Shown here: piece after piece, positions 25,401-37,400 of the stretch
Layout of the letters: every line of letters starts with the position of its first letter
Position numbering within the stretch: position 1 is the stretch's first letter
Assembly: GCA_029706075.1 (NCBI GenBank)
Contig: JAINUG010000011.1
Location: 6,454,001 to 6,518,000 of the forward strand
Length of the DNA stretch: 64,000 nucleotides
Reading direction: 5' to 3'
DNA from: Aldrovandia affinis
Taxonomy: Eukaryota; Chordata; Actinopteri; Notacanthiformes; Halosauridae
The notes under the pieces: model-generated
Seen by the model: only the letters and a program-made list of their open reading frames with translations
Told to the model about the DNA's origin: nothing
The model's database searches: none
Translations under genes and position numbers: made by a program

Positions 25401-28400
25401 ACACTGTCCCCTTCAAACCTCAAAACACAAAGTCTTTTCACAGTCTTTGAAATCTCTTATATCCTTCCCCTGATTGGGGAAAAATGTTTTCTTGGATCTC
25501 TTTGAATGTTCTTTGTTCTTCATGATGAAGTTCTGGAAATGCACTAACCAACTGTGGGACCTCTGATGGACAGGCATATTACATTTGTAATCATTTTAAA
25601 CGCCTTAATTGTACACAGGTGGACTCCAATCAAATAATAATTTGTCTTCTGAAGACAATTTATTGCACCAGAGTTCATTTAGGCGTGTCTTAGAAAAATC
25701 GGTGAATACTTATGCAATCAATTATTGTCTGTTTTTTATTTGTAACTAATTAAGAAAAAGATTTAGATTAGTTTTTTTAATTTGACATTATAGAGTATTT
25801 TGTGTTGATCAGTGGCAAGAAATCCCAATTAAATCCATTTAGATTCCATGCAGTAAGAAAATAAAATGAAAAATGCCAAAGGGTTAAGTACTTTTCATCA
25901 GCCTGAAGTACTGGGTGAACGTTTTCTCTCTGTGCAGGGGTGGTGAACATCAGCTATGAAACAGTGAGAGGTGCACTGCAGGACCTGACCCTAACCGAGA
26001 GCTCCCTGGCTGATCCGGGTCAGGACTTTGTCCCCGTGTCTGGGTTCATTCTGATGCAGGACGGACAGACCTCTGTGGCGATCCCAATCACCATCCTAGA
26101 CGTAAGTCTGTCAGCGTGGTACATTTCAGGGTCTGCTCTATCCTGGTCTCACCCATGCACTGAAATTTAACCAAGCTTTACCTTGACTGGTCCACTGCTG
26201 CTTACCTCTCGAGTGCTGTGAGATTTTAGTGCTTTAAAGATCAATTAAATCTGTATGCAACACTTGTCACTTTCAGAGTTTAGTAGCCCTGCTTCATTCG
26301 GTGCATGTACATAAATAGTGGTATGGAAGATCTGCTTTCAAAATAACTAACAGAACTGGTCTCCCGCGTGGTCCAGTGGTTACAACGTCCGACGCTGGCC
26401 ACGGAGACCGGGGTTCAATTCCCCGTCTCGCCAAGTGTCGGCTCTGGCCGGGAGTGCCACCAGGGGGCGGCGATTGGCTGTCCGCCCCAGGGAGGGGGGA
26501 GGGGAGCCGACATGACGTTCGCTGCGTATAGGAGTGGCCCTGCAGTACCGGGGTTTGGTCGACGGCTTAGCGAGTGACATCTCGGAAGAGGCGTCACTTC
26601 GCATCGTCACTACCGGGTGCAGGACTACGGCAGCGAACTCACACTACTAGGGGGGGATTGACGTTAAAATAGCGGGTCTAATTGGCTACCAAATTGGGAG
26701 AAAAGTGGGATAAAATCAGAAACAAATTTTAAACAAAATAACTAACAGAACTGACAAAATGCAAGTGTTAGAATGTTAAAGGTATATTAGTTATATACTG
26801 TGGCCAATAACCTGGTAAAAACTATTTTTGCTTCATTAAAGATTTGAGCATGCAAGGCTGAAAGCTGTGTTGTGTTTCTTCAGGATGACATCCCTGAGCT
26901 GCAGGAATTCTTCCTCGTCAATATCACATCTGCAGTTCTCATCACAACCCTCGCTAAATTAGGTACGACTGGCTAAATGGCTAAATTTCGAAATGTATTT
27001 ATGAGAGAGCGATTGAGCTCTTAAGTATATTTGTTCTCATGTCCTCATGTCTCATGTCTCGGTCCTCCATGATTCTCTAGTCTGATTCTCATGTCTCTTG
27101 TCATTTCCTTCTCAACTTTCAACTTTCTGAAATATTCTCTCTTAGAGAGATATACAGTATTATATAACAATATATTGAGGAAGAGGTTGAATATTAGATT
27201 ATTTGAAGATTCAGCCATGAGATCACTACTGAATTGCTTTGATTGGTATTCAAACACTTGCCAATTAACAAAAAATACAATCCAGTTCATTTCATTCTTT
27301 CTCATAAATATTTACAAAGGAGAACCAAAAAAATCCTGCATAATATAATAATAATTTGTTGAGAATATTAATTTACCTTCCTGCAAAGTATAAGTGAAGG
27401 CAGTTGGCTTTGCAGTGGGTGATTATTTATATAGAGAAAATGCTGGAAATAAAGTAGAGTTTGTTTACTTGAATATTAAATCTTGGAAGAAGAAGTTTAA
27501 AATATCAAATTAATCTAAAAACATGTCCATGTAATATATGTCTGCTTTTCCTGTGCTATAACTGTACATTTATGTCATAAATTCATTCTGGCTTATTTAC
27601 CCCACACTGTGTTCCTTCTCCTTATCTCTTCTTCCCTTTCTCTTTCTGCTGTCCTGCACCTTTAGACGTGGTTTATTATACTCCCAAAGGTAATGACAGA
27701 GATCTCACTCTCATGGTGCCTTGTGTATTCTTGTGCAACATATTGTTTGTGAAGCTGTGTAGCTGTGTAGGATGACTAGCAAAACTTTTTATTCAGGGAA
27801 GAAAATGTGTTCTTTCCACATTGTTTGTTCTAGCTGTGGCCTCTTTGGAATTCATGGACACAATGTGCAGTAGCTAACAATTAAAACAAAACCCAGCAAC
27901 TCAGAACCCTGTCAGCTGTTGGCAACACAGTCAGAACAGTTTGATTGATTGCGCTGTGAATTGAGGGAACAGCGTTCGCCGTGCGGTGAGCCAAACCCAG
28001 CCAAAGAAACTCAGTGCGGCGCATGTCTGGGCCTGAGAGGAAAATGTTATTCTCTCACCGAGAGCTCGTCGCATGAGCACCGTTAATCATTCATCTCCGA
28101 TACAAATGCAGCATGACCACAACACGGTGAATGTTCCCAGATACACAGGGCCTTGTGGCGGAAGTCGGCATCAAGGCCAGCGACGGGGTCAGAGGAATCA
28201 TCGGGTGGCAGAGCACAGAGTATGTACCGCTCACTCGCCACGGTTGCTAGTTTACCTCACCCTTTCATTGATGGTATTTGGGTTATAAATCATACCATTA
28301 GGTGTTTGTGTGTGTGTGTGTGTGTTCATTCTCTGATGTTATTATTGAACTGCATTGAACTGTTACCATCGGCAGCGTGGTGCTTCCCCTGGTGTATTTA

Positions 28401-31400
28401 GGCAGCCTTCTCGGACGCTAACCTCCCTCTCTGTCTGTTCTGGTCTTCAGTTTTGAAGTCAACGAGACGATGGGGGTGCTGACGCTGGTGGCCTACCGCA
28501 ATGGGGGCACCTATGGGAACGTCTCGCTCTTCTTCTACACGCAGAACCTTGAGGCACAGCTGGGCCTGGATTTTAATGCCACGTCAACGGTAAGCCAGGG
28601 GGTCCCCCTGTCGTTTGTGTGCTTGTCTCCTAGTCTCCTTGTTTTTTTGTTTTTTTTGGGGGCACCCTTTACTTAGTGTTGGAAGTGATATGGTAAAAAT
28701 GAGTCAATATTGCACGTGTGTTAATTTTGCACAGGTAAATGGAAATGATATAAAAGATCCCCGGAAGTGTGTTACTCATACAACAGAAAGCAAAGCTAAC
28801 AATTACCCTGAACTTGGTAGTGGTATCAGAGCTGTAAAGTTTTGCCTTTTTTTACCACTGGAAGGTTTTTTTCTGCACAAACTTGTTTAGAACTGATATG
28901 TGATTAAAAACCATATTCAGCCAATCACCACACCCACATTTGGTCTGTGGCCTTTAATATGGGCAACCTGGGGTCTGTGATTATACGGCACCTAAATGTC
29001 TTGATCAGATGTGCACGTTTTGCAGATCCTGAACTTTGCTGATGGAGAGAGGCACAAGTTCATCGAAGTACAGATACTGGATGATAACATCCCTGAAGGA
29101 GACGAGAAATTCCAACTCGTTCTGGCCAATCCCTCATTTGGCCTGGAGCTTGGGCACAACACTACAGGTACCTGCTGTTTAATCCAAAATACCCAATCAG
29201 AGTAACCTGACGATATGTGAATGTCTGGAATTACTCTGCACACCTACTTAACATGCAGGTTGGGGGCTGAAACACACAGTTTAGGCCAGCTGTACCAAAA
29301 TGGCTGTTTCATTATTATCCATAATGAAACTTGCTTTCATGCTGCCAGGCTTTGAACATGGACCTCAATAGCAGTGTTGGGAGAGTGAGACTTCATGAAA
29401 CCCCAAATCATGTTCTCAGCGGTGTGAACCAATCATTGTGTTTTGCTGTTGAGCGCAAGTTATTTGAATTGGGCCAAACAAGAAATTAGCAGGTCACTGT
29501 GGATCCAGCTATTATGGGGTTGATGAAACTTCACTCTCCCATCTCTACTTAATGGACTATTCTTAACTCATCACTTATTCTACGTGACACCTCAGCCATA
29601 AAGGTTGGTGGAGGTTAGGTTGCATTTCACCTATCCAGTGCATAGCCTGCTGGCGATAAAAGGCAATGGCATTGCAAAAACAAACTGTTATATTTCGGTC
29701 CGCAGTGACGGTTATGATCCTGACAAACGACGATGGACGCGGCGTGATCTCCTTCAATAACAGTGAGCACTTCCTGCTCCAGGAGCCCACGTCACTGTCG
29801 GGCCCGTCGCAGAGTGTGGCCACCCTGTACGTGGTGCGAAACCCACCTCAGGGAACCTTTGGCTCCGTCAGCATCCAGTTCTCCATCACCGACGTCAATG
29901 GGTCCCTCTCCACGGGGGACCTAGTGCCCTCACAGGGATTCGTGGTCCTGGAGGATGGAGTGAGGTTCAAGGTAATGGGAAAGTAGGGCCAAATTCAGGA
30001 CGATGAACCACTATTAATAATTAAGATCCTCTTAATATGCCACTTAGAGATTGTTTTTTAAATATATATCAGATTCTCTCTTTACTTGTGAATGAAATTG
30101 AATCAAAGTTTCAGGGAATAGTCTCCAATGTTTTAAAAGGAAACCTAGGAAAAGAAAGTGTGTAGTTTGACATCTCAAATGGTAATTTCAAAGCATGTGT
30201 CAACAATGCCTGGCATAGTACCCCCAAGCAATCTCTTCCCTTGGGTTTTTTCTCATAGATCTACCCATCATGTTGATGGTTATACCCACCTTTGAAAATG
30301 GTCTACTCCAGAGATGATTTAGTCAGTTTAAATGAATACATGAATTTATAACTTATAATTATTTATATATTAATTATAACTAATTTATAACTGCCTAATG
30401 ATTCATTCTATGCCTGATAAACAAGTCGAATGACATAGATAGCTGAAATTGAAAAAGAAAGATCGAATGTAGATCTGGCGCCATATGTACAAAGATTCAA
30501 AGAGTAGGAGTGCTGATCTAGGATCAGGTATCCCTGTTCATATCCTAACCATATCCATTATGAGCTAAACGGCTAAACTGATCCTAGATCAGCACTCCTA
30601 CTCTTAGAATCTTTGTACATGCAGCCACAGGTGTAGAGTGGTGGAAATATTTGAATTTGAAAATGGTCCCGTGGTTTCTCAGGCCCTGGAGATCTGGGCG
30701 GTGCTGGATGAGGAGCCGGAGATGAATGAGACCTTCACCGTGACTCTCTCCAGCCCCGCGGGAGGGGCGCGACTAGGGGACAACCTGCAGACGGTGATCA
30801 CAGTCCTGCAGAACCAGGCCCCCCTTGGACTCTTCAGAATCTTCCCGTCTAACAGGTGGTGGTGACCCACAACTGGTGCTTAGTGTCATAACACACAAGA
30901 GGACTCAAAGCCCCAACTAGAAAAAAATCTAAATCAAACCCAAAAGGAACAATGCTGCACTAATCTGTACTTTTCTTTCCTGTTTCCTTAGTAATATGTA
31001 TTACTAATATGCATAAGATATTCATCCTTTTCCTTCCCCCTTTCCTTTTCCAACATACTTAACATTGTTTGTAGTATTATTATTTTGACAGTAATAAGAA
31101 TCAATAGTAAAATTATGCACTGAAATAGCACCTTGATTATGCTTTTACCTTCATATTTGGCAGCACAGTGCCATAACCCCTGTGTGTGTGTGTGTGTCTG
31201 TGTGTGTGTGTTGTGCAGGACGGACTCGGTGGTGACTGTGGAGGAAGAGAACAGGACCTTGTTCTTCACGGTTTCCCGCAGTAATGGCCTGGAGACTGCG
31301 GTCAGCGTGGAGTGGGAGACTCAGTCAGACACAGCCTTTGGAATGAGTAAGGGACCCCACATCCTCCCTGTGTGTGCTAAAATACTCCCTCAGATCAGAA

Positions 31401-34400
31401 TCCAACTGCAGACGTATTTACTGGGTCAGTTCGGGGGAAATCCAAATTTAGCCACTTTCCAAGAAAATCTAATCCCCTGTAGCACCTAATCCCCAAACCC
31501 TTGCTTCATTTGAATCATTTGCAAAGTAATCAGTTGTCACTCTCTGTGTTTAATCCAAAAATGCACTCATCTGAATTATTTGCAAATTAAATACAGTAGT
31601 TGTCAGTGTATATCTAATCCAAGCAATTGACTCATTTGCAAATAAGGTACCTATAACTGTATGTGTAATCCAATCCCTTGATTGATGTAAATGTTTTACT
31701 ATTTACACTTTTTTTTTACTATAACTTACTAGGTTGTTACTGTATCTAACTGTATATAACACCTCACTCATTTGAAATATTCTCCAATTAATTAGTTGTT
31801 ACTCTGTGCTTAATCTAAAGATATGACTTGGCCCATTTGAAACATTTTCAAATGAATTAATGTTGCTGTATTATTTCATCCAGAAAACATGACTCATTTG
31901 AAAATTTTACAAACTAACTGGCTGTGGTGTTTCACCCAGGCGCCCATAGGAATGTCTGCCCCTGTGCTTCACTGTCGGCTGTAGCATTGCTGCAGCACAC
32001 AGAACTCTGAAAGGGACATTGCCTTCGTTCGTTTCAGAGGGAGACCTTCCGGTGCTGGCTGTGTATCAGAGGTTCCAGGAGACCCTCACATCTGGTTGGT
32101 GCGACCTGCCCAATAGAGACCCACCCCTGGTCCTGCATCTGGAGAGGCATGTACCTGGCAGCTCCACCCAGACCCTGGCCACACTGTACAGGTGGCAGGG
32201 GGTGTTTGTACCGCTGGAGGTAACCCTTGACTTAAAAATTTCACACTTTCCATTCTTGCACAGTAACTTCCTGGAGCTGGCTGCTTCTTCGTGTTCATTG
32301 GTGATATTTATTCATATAATCTGACAGGACCAATCATTGTTCACATTCTTTCTCCTCATGGTAGTTTGTGAAGGTCCAGGATCCCAGGAAATGTGTAGGC
32401 TTCGCCGTGAACGGCTCCTCCTATGTAGCGATTGCTCACGGGGGCCGCCCCGACTCCAGCGCGGCCAACATCAGCGTGTTCCGACTGCAGACGGACATGA
32501 ACCTTACACTGGTGAGTCTGCAATAAACCGATTTTTGTCAAAAAAATTCAGATGTGAGGGTCTCCTGGAACCTCTGATACACAGCCAGCACCAGAAGGTC
32601 TCCCTCTGAAACGAACGAAGGCAATGTCCCTTTCAGAGTTCTGTGTGCTGCAGCGATGCTACAGCCGACAGTGAAGCACAGGGGCAGACATTCCTGTGGA
32701 TGCTCGGTTGAAACACCACAGCCAGTTTGTTTGCAAAAGTTTCAAATGAGTCATGTTGATATTGATTTTACTAAATAAAAAGGCAACGTAGAGACAACAT
32801 ACAATAAACTTTCCAATACAGAGGTCAAGACGTCTACATTCTGCCATGATAAGTATAGTTATTAAGTTATTACATAAAGATATTAATTAGAGAAATAATG
32901 TTAGTATGTACACTATATGCATTACCTAAACTCAGAAAATGTCAATAATATTAGTCCTAGATCTAATGGTTTTACTAAACTAAACTGTACTAATCTCTGA
33001 ACTGCTTTTCTGAATCACTCTCTGTAGGTCATACTCTCCCTGATCTTGTGTTTTTTGTTCTACATGTGTTACACATTTCAGGAGCAAACATTGATTGTTG
33101 AAGCCCATGACATCAAATACTTCTCAGTGGAAGATCAAGACTATTTGATTGCTTCCAGCCAGGTGAGTGCAGGAAGACTGCAGCCGCTGTGCAACATCAT
33201 AGAGTTGAAAAAAGGACTGTAACTTGGTTTATTGTAACTTTTGATAGTAGCCGCATGTCTTAAAGGGAGTAATGTGTTGATTCCTGTCAGAAATAAGGTG
33301 ATAGTCTGAACGCTAAGGTAACAGCATTACGGGCCACGTTTGTCCATGTTCATAACGTCTTAAAATATGTCCACAGGTCTTTGTTGGAACGGGAGGCCAG
33401 TTCGCAGCCCACCAGAACCTGGGTCTGCAGGAGGAGGTGTTGAGCGTGTCCCTGTTCCCTCGAGGGAACACCCTTTACCTGGCCGTGTCCATCAAGAGAA
33501 GGAGTGACAGCTGTCTCCTGTACCAGTGGAGTGACGGGCAATTCCGGAATCCACAGCCTCTCCCCCTCGACGCCCCGGCTAAGCAAGTGGAGTCTTTCCA
33601 CATGGGGAATGACCTCTTCTTGCTGCTCATTACTGAAGGTGACCTTTCTATGACCTTTGCACTAAAGGTTTTTTTAAATTGTTTTTAGAGGAATTGCAGC
33701 TTTTCCAAAAAGTTATATTTTGTCTGGTGGTTGACTTTATGTTCAGTTTACTGAGCCTCAGTTAACTTTGTGAAGTGGCCCATGTGGTGTAGAAATAGTA
33801 TACTTGGATGTATTATAGTGAGAGAGCATTCGCAATGAGACAAGGACGCAATGTGCAGACAAAAACTAAAGTGATGAAGCCGCTAGTGACAGTGCGACTT
33901 ATTTATATTCAGAAGCACAATTTAACTCACTGACCCCAAAAGCTTTGAAGATCCCGTCAATCACCAGCTTCAAACAAAGCACTTGAACGTATCTCTTTGG
34001 TTTGGTTTCCGGAAGGGACCGCGGTACAACCACAACTGGGTGCGAGGCTTGTCATTTGCAGTGGTCGGGTGGGTAACATTTTTGAGCGGGACCCAGCCCA
34101 TGAGTGTGTGTGTGTCCCAAGGGACAATTGTAAAAAAATGTAATAGTATTCTGTACGCTCTGTTGGTAAAGTCATATCCACATTGATTAAGAAGTATACC
34201 CGAGCTAAGTAACAGAAGACAGGAGCATTCAATGCTGTGTGTTCTCAGACCAAATGCTGTTTTTCCCCTACATTATCACATCACATCCTCTTCTGTCTGT
34301 GTGTTCTCAGACCAAATGCTGTGTTTCCTCTACATTATCACATCACATCCTCTATCCTCTGTGTGCTCTCAGACCAAACACTGTGTTTCCTCTGCATTAT

Positions 34401-37400
34401 TACATCACATCCTCAAAGTGCTTGCTCCTCCCAGCAGAGCCCAATTCCACATGTGAAGTATTGGTGTGGGCCCCCCGGCAGTCCTCCTTTGAGCGCCATC
34501 AGTCCATCCCCCACCCTGGGCTTGTGTCGGTCCACAGCTTCACCCCACCTTCAGGGATAAGTGAGTGCCTGTCAGAGCCATCCCCAAACACACGGCCTAC
34601 AGCCCAGCTGACCATTTCATATTCACTCATTAATTTAGTTCAACTCAATAGATCATTATTGTCCAGAAAGGGGAGTTTGGTTTAAGTTCAAATACAGAAT
34701 AAAATAATATGTAGGATACAACGACAACAGAAATGAGGAAAAATGAAATCATGTCATTGAAAACATCTTGAAGGTTATTTTCTGCAATTTAAATACAGAA
34801 TTCTGACAATGTCATGTTAAATCACACCTGTCAAACTCATTCCATCGAGGGCCGATTATATGCATGTTGCAACCAATGCACTACACCAGGTGAGTTAAAT
34901 TATTTCCACTCCTTGGTTGAACAATTGGTATAGTGGATTGGTTGCAACAAAAAAAGCATTCCTCTATGGAATGAGTTTGACACCCCTGTGCTAAATAAAT
35001 AGATATACAGTATCTCATGATACATGATAAAATGATATAGATTGTAGATTGATGTTAATTGCTGCAATATTCCTAGAATAAAATTGCTCTGTGCTGTCTT
35101 GTTTGTTCACAAAAGTGTATTTTATTTGCTTTTGGCATCCAATTGATATCACCTTTGTCTCTATCAGCCCACCTCTTGCTGGCTGGTGGCAACAGGTCGT
35201 CCCTCTACTCCTGGAGCTCTGAGCTTAACCAGTTCTCCATGGTACTGGTGTCCCCCCCAGCCCGGCAGTTCCTGTCCCTCCTTGTCACCGATCTCAATGC
35301 CACAAAGAGTCTCATTGCCACCACAGGGCACACAGAGTCCACCATTTATGAGCTGACATCCGTCTCCAACCAGTCTGACTTCATACCGAGGTGCAGCACT
35401 CACTGGGTCACGTTTAGTTTCGAAAACTGTAAATATATAAAGAAGCCAGTAGTTTTAATTTTGACTGGGATTTGTGTTGCTTGAAAGCTTAATTAATGGA
35501 CATTTTATTCATGCATCACTGGCTCTCCCATACTGAAACTAAATGGTGGAGAGCTATTCATTTGAAATCATTTTGGTGGATTGTGTGTGTTATTCATTCT
35601 TCATTGATGCTGTATGTACATACAAAATGTCCCCCAATTATAATACTGATATAAAAAATATAAATAAATTATATTTATGTTATGAATTTGTATTATATTT
35701 ATGTTATGAATTTATGTGAAAGCATTTGCACTCCCTCTACTGGGCCAAAAGTTAATTGTCCCTTGATGGAGGAATAATATTGTATGGGAATCATTCATGT
35801 CTAATACAAAATTGTTCAAAACAAAAAAAAGAAGCAGATCTTTGTTTCTCAGATGCTCCTCCTGGAATCTGTATACCCCTGCCTTTCCTCCATCAGTTCT
35901 GGCGAGCTGCGTTTCGAGCCTGGTGACGGCGCGCTGGAGATTGCGGTCACCGTCCTCGATGACAACGTGCCAGAGGAAGAGGAGTCCTTCCAACTCAGCC
36001 TGAAGAACCCCAAGGGTGGGGCTGAGATCGGCTTCAATGGTCACGTGACAGTGGTCCTCCCGCCCAACGACGACGCCTACGGAATCATAGGCTTCTCTCA
36101 GGTACAGGCACCTGCGCTGAGCTTGCTTTAAAGACTGGAAAATCGTTTTGCTTGTTTGTTTGTTAGTTTATCCTCACCTCAATGTTTTATTGTCCCAGAA
36201 CTCCTTATCTAAGGATGTTGATGAGCTGGAAGAGGATAATCTCGTTTCTCTGACTATTGAGAGGAAGAGAGGTACTTTTGGGAGGCTTACGGTTCACTGG
36301 GTAGCCAATGGGAGCCTGAGCGATATCTATCCCACATCCGGAGTGGTAAGGGCTTCTGCTTCTACTCAGAAACACATCGAAGAACACCTGGGCCCATATT
36401 CATAAAGGGTCTCAGATTACGACTGCAAATCTTGGATCAGTTTCACATTTTTGCTCATAATGGATCAGGTTAGTATATGGACAGGGGAAACCTGATCTTA
36501 CATCAGCATGTCTACTCTGAGACGCTTTATGAATATGGGCCCTGACTATTAACAAACCAGCTTTGTGATTCAATTGCTGTTTGGCATTCCTGTTCTGGTA
36601 GGCATTCAATAGTTCTTCATTTGAAATGGTCCTAAACTAAAGCTAACGGTGTTGCGCTCTCAGGTGACGTTCTCAGTCAGCCAAGCTCTGGCTACGCTCT
36701 TACTGACGGTGCTGGCGGACGACGTCCCGGAGCTGGCCGACAGGATCACCATCACCCTCATCGGTGTCACCACCTTGGGGATCGAGGACGAGTGGAGGGG
36801 TGCTGTCATAGACCCCCAGAAGGCCCACGCCCTGATCACCATCTTACCCAATGGATCCCCCTACGGAGTGATTGGATGGCACCCCGACTCCCAATTCCTC
36901 CTTACGAAAGAGCCCCAGAGTAATTCAACTAATTTGTCCTGTTTCTGGGGAAATAATTGCCAGGTTTCCAGTGCTATATTACAGTACAGACCATCCATGG
37001 CCTTGGTCTTATTGAATATTCATGACATTCATCAAATTGGAATGTTTAGGCTTCAATGGGAGGGAGACCATTTTCAGTGTTAAGAGTACAGAGCTGGGCA
37101 TGCAGTGGGTTTATAGAATCTGTTATATTGTGACCTGAAAAAAGAAAGGAGTACATATGACAAGTGACAAGCTAAATTGCATATATTATAAGTGATAGTG
37201 TATGTATGACAATGATGTCTATTACAATGTTACTACACTGATCTCGTACACTAACCATGATTAATGTCACCATGTATAAATGCACTTTTTGTAAGTCGCT
37301 CTAAATGCCTAAAATGTAATGTACAAAATGATAGTATTTACATTGCCTGTGCACCTGGAGTTTGTTTGTTTGCTAATTTCAGATGAAAATGAAACATTTA

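Noticed and set aside
26359..26432. tRNA gene
   Set aside because: The cloverleaf-like head belongs to a SINE: it has mismatched stems, a long SINE body and a target-site duplication.
34236..34420. CRISPR array
   Set aside because: Regular repeats, but directly adjoining units with no unique spacers, in a vertebrate intron.
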